A stretch of 64,000 nucleotides of DNA from Paraescarpia echinospica. Taxonomy: Eukaryota > Annelida > Polychaeta > Sabellida > Siboglinidae. Location of the stretch: NCBI GenBank assembly GCA_020002185.1, contig CM034533.1:52099568-52163567 (forward strand). The letters are read 5' to 3'. Position numbers and translations under genes: made by a program. Position 1 is the stretch's first letter; each line of letters opens with the position of its first letter. Below, one piece after another: positions 10,204 to 20,581 of the stretch. The notes beneath the pieces are model-generated. The model was not told the DNA's origin. It saw only the letters and a program-made list of their open reading frames with translations, and made no database searches.

Positions 10204-13200
10204 CTGTAAAGGAATAATGCACAAAGTGAGTATATTAGTAGTTGTACATAATTATTTATCCATACAGTTACTAATTGTTCATTACATGGTTATAATATAA
10301 CAGCATTTCTGCAGTGCTTAATACATTTAACTGAAACGTATTTATATAGTCGACAGGCGTTAATGATATCGACCGAAAGCATAGTCTAGTATAATTGAAT
10401 AGTATTGTAAACATTCAAAAGTATACTGAAATGTTTGCAACATCAACTTTATTATATGTGCGATGGTGATATTGATTTACATGCATATTGTTTTCGTTAA
10501 CAAATATGCAGACATTTTAAATAAGATTGTTTTGATATTCAAATTACCACACTTTAGATCGCTAGATGCTGTTGTAAATAACCAACTGAATATGCAATTA
10601 GCATATTTTGTAAATGTCACATGTATGATCTTTCACATTGCAGGGTTATTGACGCTCACCCATTCGTTGGTCTCTGGACGTGGGTGAAGTTTCTGCTGTT
10701 GTTGAGGTCCGTTCTGGCCGGCGAAATTTCGGACAATGCCCCAACTCTGCAAAATAAATATGAATACGTTTTTGAATGCTACGGGTGTATTATAAATACA
10801 TACGTACAAACATGCATGCATGTATGCATACAGACATACGTACTTACGTACATACATACATACATACAGGCATACAACCATACCTTCATACTCACATACA
10901 CACACGTACGTACGTACATACATGCATGCAATGTAATGCTTACATACATGTATGTATGATGTATATACGTATATATAATACACACATATATATATATGGA
11001 TGTATTATATATACGTATATACATCATACATACATGTATGTAAGCATTACAGTGCATGCATGTATGCAATGCATGCAATGCATGCGTGCATGCACCCACC
11101 CATGCACGAATGCCTGCACGCATGCACAAACACACTTGTGTCCTGACATTAATATGAACGTTTTTTTTTCACGCAGCAACTACTGTTAAAATTAGTCACA
11201 ACTGTTAACTGCAACTCGTGCTAATTATCTAAAATTAGTGTTACTAGTTATTACAAGTCCAGTACGATATATCAACAACCCTGACCCTGGTATTGGAAAT
11301 ATTGTTGCCTCATTTGTATTACGTTGGGTTTCACAACGCTGTGATGTTTAACATAACAAGTGTTAACACGTTTGATGATGGCATTACCTCAAACGATACA
11401 GTTTTTGCAGCCATTTGTTAACTGCTTTACTGGTGGATTATATAATTGAATATATATTTATTTAGAGTACCATTGGAAGTGTATGATACTAAAATTATTA
11501 CTACTACTCTTAGTAATCCTAATACTACGACTACTATTACTACTAATACTACGTACGTTTTAAAGCCCAGTCACAGTAGACAAAGTCCACCCATCAAATA
11601 ATACTCTACTACTACTAGTACTACAACTACTACTACTACTAGTGTAGTAGTAGTTATTGTAGTACTAGTACTACTACTAGTAGTAGTTGTAGTAGTGGTA
11701 GTAGTAGTAGTAGTAGTAGTAGTACGTAGTAGTTGTAATACTACTACTACTACTACTACTATTATTTGCTATTATTACCACCACTAATAATGATAATAAC
11801 AATAACAATATTATGTTGATCATGTCACGAGGTTGCTTGTTGTTGACCGTCCAGGAGCTGAAATTGGACACACAATTACTCACAACGTTGGAGAACCGGT
11901 CCATCGCCTTGCTGATGACGTTCATTCTTTGATGATTGTACGCATCTTGCACTGGAGTTTCATGAGGAACCTGCATGGAGTTGCCGCGATCCTGCCAGAA
12001 TCTTCGGTTGAGCGGACGATGCAACCCGTTGTTAGGCAAACCGGCTTCACTGCCGTCGGGAGACTGGTCCGTGGCGCGGTACTTCCTTACCGTCCTCACA
12101 ATGTGGAATACGAGAATGACGACCAAAACAAGGAACATGACACCAAGCACAGAGCCTATGACGATCGACAACCATGGAGGTCCAGCTGCATGGAAGAGTG
12201 ACAGTAGGACATTTTACTTAGTGTGAAACAATATATGCATTACAATATGTAAATTTCTCATTTGTGTTTCCGTATGGAAATACAAATGAACGTTTTTATA
12301 ATGAGTGAATGGTACGCGTTTCAATATCAAAGTCAACATATTTACAACATGCACAGACTCACACGGTAGAACCAAGACAAGTTGGTTCTGAATTGTCATT
12401 GTTTTGGGTATTAATTCAATACAAATGTGCAAGTCATACAGTATTTATAATCACTATATAGTAGAACTCATTACATTCGGTTCAAGCTTTATTTATTTCG
12501 TGGATATTAACCACTGAACATGGATAATCATTATACTAAGGATATAATCTAAAATGTACAGTATTTGTTTTAATTGTTGGTTGCAATATTGCGTCCACTA
12601 TGCTAACAAATAACAAAATAATTGTAAGAGTAACGTAAACTGAATATATGACATTATAGATGAATGGTAGTACCTATGTCAGACAACAAATATATGACAT
12701 TATAGATGAATGGTAATACCTATGTCAGACAACAAATATATGACATTATAGATGAATGGTAATACCTATGTCAGACAACAAATATATGACATTATAGATC
12801 AATGGTAATACCTATATCAGACAACAAATATATGACATCATAAATGAATGGTAGTACCTATGTCAGACAACAAATATATGACATTATAGATGAATGGTAG
12901 TACCTATGTCAGACAACAAATATATGACATTATAGATGAATGGTAGTACCTATGTCAGACAACAAATATATGACATTATAGATGAATAGTAATATTTATG
13001 TCAGACAACAAATATTTGACATTATAGATGAATGGTCATACCTAAGTCAAACAACAAATTTATCACACAACTATTTGGCATAACGTTGCAGAAATTTTAT
13101 ATCATTAACGTTGCATTACCTGAATTCTTCAATGGTTTCCATGGTATGTCTGAAGAGAAAAACAGTCAATTAAGTATTCATGATAGAAACATGAAACATG

Positions 13201-16200
13201 TATTCGTTGCACATGAACCAAAGTACGTACTCAGTAACTCATTAACAAAAGCTGATAGTTAGTATAATACTGATAGAACAGAAAACGCGGTTTTATGACG
13301 TTACTGTCAATCAGTCAATCAATAAAAACGGAACAGAAATGCAAACTAATTAGTCGAGTGGATAAAGACTCATATCACATACATAAAGTATTGATACTTA
13401 GTGATTTTAGTTTTTTTGTAAGTATTCCACGTTCATCAAGAGTCATGATGGGCTTCAAATATGTTTGTTTTCAGATGAATTCTTCATTTGTGTAGATCTG
13501 TTTGCTCTGGTTTGGTTTTGATTGTTCACCTTAGTGCTGGCACCAAAAACATCATGTACGATCGCATCATTGCCAACGTCATTATCGAAAACATGCAATG
13601 CAAATGACATATACATTCCAAATCAGCTTACCCGAAAACGCTACGCTGTCTGCATAGATCAAGAACGGCCCCAGTTTTCCACCGTTCTGTTTAAGGTGTT
13701 CCCGTATTATCTTCGTTAGTTCATCCACAGAGTATTCCTTCTTCAGCGTCAACTCATAACTTGTAATTACGCTGCCTTTGCTAAATTAGGAATGCAACAA
13801 AAACACGGTATGCTATTATAAATCCGTCAATGCGAATTCAATATCAAATGACATAATAAATTACCTGAAAATACAAGACACTTCAACAAGAAAAAACAAT
13901 TATACTACTCTGTACGTTCCCCCTCTGTAACGGTTCTCCACCGAACTTAAGGCACTGCGTTTAATTAATTTATTGAAATCAGGTTCCAACTAAGCTCTAA
14001 TTAGTAACTACAGCATTAGTGATTAATATTTACTTTTCACCCAAAAATTATAAGAAGATCATACAGTAGTTCTTAATATTTTAGAGGGGCACGAAAGTAT
14101 TGACAGAAGCGTTTTATTAATTAGGAAAGGCAGAAGAAATAGAAGACACGAGATGACATTAGTGCGGAACAGTATAAGTTAGACATCAGAGAACAGGGCA
14201 ATTTAGATATCAGAGAACAGTGAAGCTTAGATACCAGTGAACAGAGCAGTTTAGATATCAGAGAACAGTGTTCTAAGAGAATAACTTAGATCATATATCA
14301 GATAACTATACAGATTATATATCACATGAGATTATAAATGAACGATATAAATTATATGCTGACAGTGTAATTACTAGCGTCATGAATATATTGCAAAACA
14401 ATACTGACAACTATCACAGAAGGACGGAGAACCCTTAGATAAAATATGTTGGATTCTCGATAGCCAAAATCTTCCTTGTCCACTTGTCATCTAAGTTTTA
14501 GCTCTGGGTGGCAGTCTTGTTTACTCTTGCTAATAATCTCAATACTACCAATTGTAATTCGCCGAAATGCTTCGTTAGTTATGTATAATATATCTGTATA
14601 GCTTACCTGAATGTTATCCCAGTGACTCCCACAACGTCACTTCCAATGGATGTATTGTCAAACACTGCACGAACCTAAAGAAAAACAATAATTCAGACGT
14701 TGCGCTACGAATTTGAAACATATGTGCAGTATGTATGCTTGACTAAATAATCTTATGCCGTGAACTCATTTGCTACTCTTGGACAAATTGAACAGAGATG
14801 AATGACCCAAAGGAAACAGGCAGCATTGTTGTTTGTTGCGAATGTATATTGTGCAATTAGTGCAAGTTACTAAATTGCAAGTAGAGTTAAACAATTCAAT
14901 AATATGTGTTTCATACTAACAGACAACGTTTAAAAATATTCACTGTTTTGTTTCATACACACCAATTTCGTGATTTCAGCAGACATGTCCTTATAACTCG
15001 AAGACGATCTGTTTGTAATATCGTCCCTGTAGTCTCTGTTTATGATGGTGAATTTTCCATAGCGGCTTACTAAGTCACTTTCTGTAATGACAAAGCAATA
15101 TTCTTTGACAACAATATTTGTGTGCAGTTACACATATAATGTATAAAACGTTATGGGGAAAGAACGCATATGAAAGACATGCAGCTATCACACTAACATA
15201 TTCTGAACGTGTATGTCTGAGTTCATTAACCAATGGTAAATATATGCCAGAGACAGAATAAGTTAACGATATCCAATTCCACTACCACAACTATAAGAAC
15301 TTGTCGAAACTAACAATTTTTTTCAACAATGCACTAACGTGCATTTCACTTTGCATTTTCTACGTGGATCTGGGCTGGTACGTGATGACGTCACTATTAG
15401 TATGACCTAGGACCTATCATATCCAGTCAAACATTTATGCCTATATATTAGGAAATTGAGTGTTTTGTGACAGAATAACACTGATGCTGACCAGTTTGAC
15501 AGTTGTCTCCTTCGAATCCAGCTGTGCACTTGCACTTGTAGCCATTCACTTTGTCTGAGCACGTGGCACCGTTCTTGCAAGGTGTGCTGCTGCATTCGTC
15601 AATATCTATTACAGAAATACGTTACAGATACATTCATCCATTGAACATCTACGTTGCAACTACCAGCAGATTGCGCAAAAGAAAACATCCGATAGTTCCG
15701 TGACCAGGAATCGGACAGAGTGGAGATTATTAACAGGAAGTGTGCTGAGTAAGTTCTTTTGAGTGAGGAAACATTGCACCCGTGCTAAATATCAAACATT
15801 TGCGGAAGACCACCCGGCATTCATTATATTATATATACAGTTTTTAAACACACACATTTTGCTTACAGTTCACGAATAAAAAAAATCATATTGTGAACAG
15901 TGTTTTGGGTTTATTAAATGCAAATTGTCGGGCATTATACATTCAACATTATGTAGTCTACTCTTAAGAACATTTTATTACAAATATTACAAGAACTCAA
16001 AAAGCAAACATCTCCCTGCAAGTGAATAAGTAAGGAACAAAAAAACAACTCTTTAAGTGAATCACCAAGATAAACCATTCATCATTAGTTTGCAAAATTG
16101 TGTAAACTGGTCTCAAATATAGTCTACCTGTTTCACAGTTGGAGCCGTTGTAGCCAGGCGGACACTTGCATAAGTAGATGTCTGTACCGTCCTGGCAGCT

Positions 16201-16918
16201 CGCTCCGTTTATACACGGCTTGCTGTGGCATCGTTTGTAATCTGTGACATATATTAATATGTTTGTATATGGTAGAACGAACACAAACACATTTTATATG
16301 CTAATTTTGTTTACCAGGTCAAGACGTTTAGGCCCTACTTCAATGTATCAGCGAGATATATATAATAGGATTACAGCCCAAATAATTAACACAGGCGTAT
16401 TGTAAGAGTTGGTTGATATATCTATACAACCAGCTCTGTTGGTTCATAAATTTTATAGTTACTAAATTTGGTAAATACATGTCTAAGTTTATGTATACCA
16501 CAACCGTAAAGATTGCCATAAGATAAGTATGCTTTTACACATACTATTTTATATATTTAATAATATGCATCAACATAGTGTTAAAAACCTAACAAGTGAT
16601 GTGTTTATTTGTCTATCACAACAATGCTAATGATAATATAATGCCATAAGACGTTGCCAAACTCTACTACAAAAAGTACTTGCCGGTGAAATGAAAGAAT
16701 ATAACAGTGACGTTGTCGTAAAACATCTGTTTTTTCTGTTATTCCATTATTCCTGAGATATACAATCAAGTCACCAGAAAAAGGGGCTTCCATGTACATC
16801 ATACCTATCTCACAGTTCACGCCGGTGAAACCACGTTCGCACTTGCAGCGGTATCTATTCTCCAGGTCAATACACGTGCCACCATTTTCACATGGCGTAC
16901 TGCCACATTCGTTGATAT
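10183..16918 (-). CDS. host membrane protein gene, 3' part: EGF x3 - SEA - TM - tail
   Basis: Nine exons on the minus strand form a consistent splice chain (exons listed separately). Order from N to C: EGF, EGF, EGF, SEA domain over three exons, one transmembrane helix, cytoplasmic tail. The phases are 1-1 for each EGF exon, then 1-0, 0-2, 2-1, 1-0, 0-0 and 0-stop, with no mismatch. It is a type I membrane protein likely cleaved in the SEA domain. The 5' part lies at higher coordinates; furin-like exons at 37.7-41.2 kb have the same strand and phase and may belong to it. No specific orthologue is claimed. The exon chain is read from sequence; an extra small exon cannot be excluded. Confidence 0.8.
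10660..10746 (-). CDS. cytoplasmic tail exon, 29 codons
   Basis: Acceptor TTTATTTTGCAG and donor GTGAGC bound an 87-bp exon, phase 0-0, hydrophilic and Gln-rich (GPQQQQ). Without splicing, the frame runs only to a stop 8 codons further. Confidence 0.65.
10916..11067. repeat. long palindrome in a (CATA)n microsatellite, host gene intron
   Basis: Arms 10933-10981 and 11002-11050 are perfect reverse complements over 49 bp, separated by 20 bp. With one mismatch the arms extend to about 66 bp. It lies in the intron between the tail exon and the transmembrane exon. It can form a cruciform in DNA or a hairpin in pre-mRNA. Confidence 0.9.
11480..11800. repeat. (ACT/AGT)n microsatellite with inverted stretches
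   Basis: CTA/TAC/ACT triplet runs switch to TAG/GTA runs and back, so the tract can also fold on itself. Intronic, just 3' of the transmembrane exon donor. Confidence 0.85.
11884..12185 (-). CDS. transmembrane and cytoplasmic exon
   Basis: 302 bp, acceptor CTTCCATGCAG, strong donor GTGAGT. Right after the SEA domain it encodes about 23 hydrophobic residues ([12 protein letters not shown]...VFHIV) followed by basic RTVRKYR, a classic type I stop-transfer. A hydrophilic tail of about 65 residues follows. Entry phase 1 and exit phase 0 fit both neighbours. Confidence 0.75.
12643..13060. repeat. 46-bp minisatellite, about 9 copies
   Basis: Unit ATATATGACATTATAGATGA continued to CAGACAACAA, repeated head to tail with a few substitutions. 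It lies in the intron between SEA exon c and the transmembrane exon. Confidence 0.9.
13632..13780 (-). CDS. SEA domain exon c (contains the cleavage motif)
   Basis: 149 bp, acceptor AATTTAG, donor GTAAGC. It completes Ser across the junction and then reads [10 protein letters not shown], the Gly-Ser autoproteolysis site and beta strand typical of SEA domains. The rest of the domain follows ([12 protein letters not shown]). Exit phase 1 matches the transmembrane exon directly. Confidence 0.8.
14070..14535 (+). mobile_element. decayed 3' fragment of the CR1-like LINE family
   Basis: It aligns by eye with 4075-4400 of the first element: a region like KDRKTRGHEVTLV, the final part of ORF2, and the 3' UTR with CTTCCTTGTCCAC and the terminal TCTTGTT. 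It has a local expansion of a ~22-bp motif (TTAGATATCAGAGAACAG) four times at about 14180-14270. It sits antisense in a host gene intron. Confidence 0.75.
14607..14674 (-). CDS. SEA domain exon b
   Basis: 68 bp, acceptor TTTTTCTTTAG, donor GTAAGC, phase 0-2. It encodes [20 protein letters not shown], the middle SEA strand before the GSV site. Confidence 0.75.
14963..15081 (-). CDS. SEA domain exon a
   Basis: 119 bp, acceptor TGTCATTACAG, donor GTGTGT, phase 1-0. It encodes the amino half of the SEA domain ([14 protein letters not shown], then [14 protein letters not shown]). The first residues join directly to the last EGF exon. Confidence 0.75.
15492..15605 (-). CDS. EGF-like exon 3, calcium-binding type
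   Basis: 114 bp, phase 1-1, six cysteines. It starts DIDEC (calcium-binding signature) and has C-x-D-x4-Y-x-C-x-C, the Asp/Asn hydroxylation pattern. Acceptor TCTGTAATAG, donor GTCAGC. Confidence 0.88.
16128..16241 (-). CDS. EGF-like exon 2, non-calcium type
   Basis: 114 bp, phase 1-1, six cysteines. It starts DYKRC, lacking the D/N-E of calcium-binding EGF, but keeps C-x-D-x4-Y-x-C-x-C. Acceptor TATGTCACAG, donor GTAGAC. Confidence 0.88.
16805..16918 (-). CDS. EGF-like exon 1, calcium-binding type
   Basis: 114 bp, phase 1-1, six cysteines, starting DINEC and carrying the hydroxylation pattern. Acceptor GCCATTTCAG, donor GTATGA. This is the most 5' exon of the contiguous cluster that I can see; the next upstream exon must lie beyond 17 kb. 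Confidence 0.88.
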
Positions 16919-17392
16919 CTGAAATGGCAATATGTATTTATGAAATGCAACTGTATGTGAATTATTTGATCTAGCCAATTTTTTCATTCTCTGGATACCG
17001 CTATATATGTACAGACGCAGGATATGATGTCCAGAAATTAACGTTTATTATGACGTAAATTTGAGCAGTTTTTTTGATGCATTTATGTACAATGTCCTAA
17101 ACGTATCGACTGCTCTCATGTAAATCATATAAAATACGTGTAACTTTAAGAACAATAGGCATACACCTGTTTGGCATCCGGTACGTTAAAACCGTTAGCA
17201 AATACTAAACCAACAATTTTTTTAAAAGGCTGTAATGCTGTGTTCACAGATAGCAGTAGTGATTCAGGTTCTTCCAACACCGGTCATGACCCCAGATCAA
17301 AGGCTTTTGCGTTTTTTATAAGTAGAATTCCTACGTTTTTTAGCACTAATGATTTAGTAAACGTCAAAGTGATTGATGGGTTTCCTTAGAAA
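16919..17392. other. intron side, nothing recognised
   Basis: Upstream intron of the EGF exon. A 72-codon open frame at 17171-17389 (+) shows no domain and I do not call it. Confidence 0.4.
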
Positions 17393-18090
17393 GAGGGTGG
17401 CGCCCTCTAGTAACTAATGAGGCACTAATAAGGGAAATAAATAGGGTGATTGTCGACCTCTAGTGACTAATCAGGTACTAATTAGGTAAAAAGTAGGGTA
17501 ATTAATTAAGTACTAATTAGTAACAAATGAGTAGCGCAATTATTGGAGGAGAACGGTAGCAATAACTAAAAATAGTAAATATCGACTAATTAGTAAAATA
17601 AATAGGGTGAAGGTCGACCTCTAGTGACTAATCAGGTACTAATTAGGTAAAATTAGGGTAATTAATTAAGTACTAATTAGTAACAAATGAGTAGCGCAAT
17701 TATTGGAGGAGAACGGCAGCAAAAACTAAAAATAGTAAATATCGACTAATTAGTATTAATTAGGTGTACGGGGGAGGTGGGAAAGGTTCTAGAGATCACG
17801 GGAAGGTTCTAGAACTTTCTAGAAGCTTCTAGGCTCTAACGCGGTGCGGTGGCGTGCCGGGGGATCATCGAGGTTAGTCGGCCGGATTAGCCTCTAGTAA
17901 CTAATGAGGCACTAATAAGGGAAATAAATAGGGTGAAGGTCGACCTCTAGTGACTAATCAGGTACTAATTAGGTAAAAATTAGGGTAATTAATTAAGTAC
18001 TAATTAGTAATAAGTGAGTAGCGCAATTATTGGAGAACGGTAGCAATAACTAAAAATAGTAAATATCGACTAATTAGGTGTACGGGGGAG
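17393..18090. repeat. tandem repeats opening the GC-rich island
   Basis: A short inverted repeat (GAGGG...CCCTC, 17393-17407) is followed by three copies of a ~140-170 bp unit rich in CTAATTAG, TTAATTAA and CTCTAGT (about 17453, 17619 and 17942). Between and after them are TTCTAGAA-rich stretches and two copies of a GGTGCGGTGGCG/GGGGATC segment. This may be the terminal region of an unidentified element. Confidence 0.7.
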
Positions 18091-18710
18091 GTGGGAAAGG
18101 TTTTAGAGTGAAGTGGCGTCCCTGGGGATCAGCGAGGTTAATATCATGACGCGCGGGAAGGTTCTAGAACCTTCTAGCCTGGTGCGGTGGCGGGGCTGGG
18201 GATCGTCGAGGTTAATCGGCCGGCTTAGATTACGCCCGGCGCGCTGGAGATCAGGAGGGCAATCGAGTGGCCTGGTTTTCACGACTCACTGGTGAATGGG
18301 TGTTTCGTATGTCAGGCTGTTGGAGTTTATGTGCATTGTTTGTCGGAAGGCCGGATAAATGTTTATTTCGCGTCGCATAGGCGCGCTTGTATTAAGGTTG
18401 TGGCGCTGCTGTGGGTATTGGCTGTCAGTGCTGGCTGCGGTACAGCTGATGTTTGGTAACAGCTGATACGCGTGCATTGGCGGTGCAATATCGTTATAGC
18501 AGCTGGAGGCCGGCGCTGTCAGATTGGCCTGTGCGCGTGTATTAAGCTTGTGGCTTTGGCGACCGCTGGTGTTTGGTGTTGAAACGACGAATAGGTGGAA
18601 ATATAGGCATTATTCGTGTGTGAGTTGGAATGCTGGTGGAATACGAAACGAAACACAGAAACATCAATAAACGGTGAGAAATAAATTTTATTGTTATACA
18701 GATTAATTTA

Positions 18711-20202
18711 TTATGAAGACGGAGGCGACGGAAAGGGGTCATGGTCGGGTGGTCGTGCAGGGTAATTTGGAAAGGGGTCATGGTGGTCGGGTGGGGGTGG
18801 GCCAAATCCGTGGCGGCCGGGTGGCTGTGGAGGATAGCTTAAATGAACGGAAAGATGGGCTGGGATGGGTGGCGCAAATGAGGGGAGGAGAACTTGAGGA
18901 CGTGGAAATATGTCAGCAAATGAAAAGGGTTGTGTGAAAGTATCGTTCTCTTCTGGTTGGGGGTTGTCTGCAGCTAGAAATTGTAAATCGGGGGTGCCAC
19001 TGTAGCCGTCGTCGAAGTTTTCTTCTGTGTCGTGTTGTTGTTGTTGTTCGTCGCTGTCGTGTTGTTGTTGTTGTTGTCGCGGTTCGACGGCTAAGAGGGG
19101 GCGGTGGTGGTGTGGTGACGACGCGAAGCTGATTGGGTGAGGGGCAGGCCCGACGAAGTGTATCACAACGCCCCGTCCGATGGCGTATCGTCGATGCGTT
19201 AGGCCAGGGGCGATCACGAAGAGGTATCTGCTGTGAGGAAGGAAAAGTTCAATTATCGTCGGGGTGGCGACTACTGGCGCGCGGGGCTCGCCCTGCCGGG
19301 TGGCCATTCCGATGAGTGTGGTTGGCAAGGGTTTGTCCCATAAGGAGCCGATTGACTAGTTCGGGCGCCACGATCAATAGGCGATATCTGTGGAGAAGGA
19401 AAAAGTGTTAAGGGGCGGTAGTGTGACGTGGTCGGCGACGTCCAAGGTACAATGTGGCCCCAGGCCTATCGGCGCGCGGTCTTCTATCAATCATAATCAG
19501 ATCGCCTGGGCTCAAATTTATTCTAGATCTATTAATGAAGCCGTTTCGGTGCGAGGGCCGCGCAAGGGTTTGCCCGCGCCCTATATGCAGTGTATCGAAG
19601 CAGGCGATGTTTCGTCTGCAAGTATGAAAAAAGTATTAAAGTAACGGCGCGTCTCTTGTTAGGTGGGGGCCTGTAAAAAAAAGCATTAAGTCTGTAGCGG
19701 GGCGTTTGTAAATAGTGGGGCGCACGGAAAAGCAGCTATAGGCTTTATCAAAAGTCCGTAATAGGCGTCTGCAAATAAAGGTAAATTTAAAAAAGCGCTA
19801 TTTAGTTAGTATCGTTATACGTACCTTTCGCCGGGGCGGCGTTGGGGTGGGGGTAGACGCATAGGTGGCGGCGGGACAGCACTATTCCCGGCGGCTTGGG
19901 GAGGCGTATTCCCGGCGACTTGGGGAGTCGTCAGTACAGCCCCAATCCCTGCGTTTTGGGGAGGTAGCTCGCTGTAAAAAATAGTTAGTTAGTTAGTGAA
20001 CGTTATAAAAGAAAGCAGTAATGTGAGTGAGGAAAGTCAGTGTTAGTTGAATTAGCAAAACGTACCTGGTTTGTGGTTGTTGAGAATTGGCCGCATAATT
20101 GCGAACTTGGTCGGTCGGCTCCATAGTGAGAAATGAATTGCGCAGTTGTTGCGCCGCTGTTTTGCGCGCGGTAACGTGTAGCGGCCTAGACACGTACGCC
20201 AT
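18711..20202 (-). CDS. spliced Pro/Gln-rich gene with alternative last exons
   Basis: Exon 1 is 20066-20202 (donor GTACGT) and exon 2 is 19825-19971 (147 bp, 49 codons, acceptor TTTTTTACAG, donor GTACGT). Exon 2 is Pro-rich (PPQ repeats, AAGN). Three downstream acceptors continue the same phase 2: A ending 19408-19615, B 19249-19387, C 18711-19230, each with its own stop. C gives a 173-codon tail with RQQQQQ, an acidic patch and PP-rich C-terminus. A second in-frame ATG near 20124 has a better context than the first, given the TATA position. AATAAA signals lie at 18707-18712 and 18687-18692 (minus). I recognise no domain; function unknown. Introns are only 94-600 bp, unlike the host gene. Confidence 0.55.
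19249..19387 (-). CDS. alternative last exon B of the Pro/Gln-rich gene
   Basis: Acceptor CCTTCTCCACAG, phase 2, 46 codons including TGA. It begins RYRLLIVAPEL, echoed by the start of exon C (RYLFVIAPGL). Confidence 0.45.
19408..19615 (-). CDS. alternative last exon A of the Pro/Gln-rich gene
   Basis: Acceptor CATACTTGCAG, phase 2, 69 codons including TAA. Arg-rich C-terminus. It contains GRGQTLARPSHRNGF, echoed in exon B (MGQTLANHTHRNG), so A and B look like exon duplicates. Confidence 0.45.
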
Positions 20203-20230
20203 AGCCTTACATAAGGGGCTGACGTCACTG

Positions 20231-20239
20231 TTTATATAA
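20231..20239 (-). promoter_or_regulatory. TATA box for the minus-strand gene
   Basis: TTATATAAA on the minus strand about 30 bp upstream of the first ATG. A perfect CRE palindrome (TGACGTCA, 20220-20227) lies just downstream. Position suggests a start site near 20205. Confidence 0.55.
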
Positions 20240-20487
20240 CGCGCTTATGTAACTGTTTGTAAGTGTTTAAAACGACCGTTAAAGGTGAAATGTGAGCAAA
20301 CTAAGCGGCCTATAATAGTCAGTGGGGTCTAGAGAATCTTATGGTAACTTTATATTAGGAAATAAAAGAGGCGTTCTGTTAGTGCACTAGGCTGACCGAG
20401 AGATTTTTTTCAGTTTTAGTAACCTTGTAAGAGTCGGCTGCTTTGCGGCGCGCGTGCGCTCGCTCACGGGGGCCGCGTGCAAAGCGC

Positions 20488-20496
20488 TTATATAGG
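20488..20496 (+). promoter_or_regulatory. TATA box for the RPA-like gene
   Basis: CTTATATAGG in a GC-rich context 90 bp upstream of the ATG at 20582. Together with the minus-strand TATA it defines a divergent promoter of about 250 bp. Confidence 0.5.
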
Positions 20497-20581
20497 GGGC
20501 TGGGCGGAGAACGTCTATGTATCGTCGCTGTGGTGTTGTTACCGTTGCAGTAACTTTGTGTGTTGCAGAGCGTTGTTGATC

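Noticed and set aside
10621..11189. Open frames on both strands made of Tyr/Thr/His/Cys
   Set aside because: Products of CATA-type microsatellite read in any frame. Only the end of one minus-strand frame overlaps the real tail exon.
17393..17412. Helitron 3' end (hairpin followed by CTAG-T)
   Set aside because: The hairpin has only a 5-bp stem and CTCTAGT recurs throughout the neighbouring repeats. No Rep/helicase is present.
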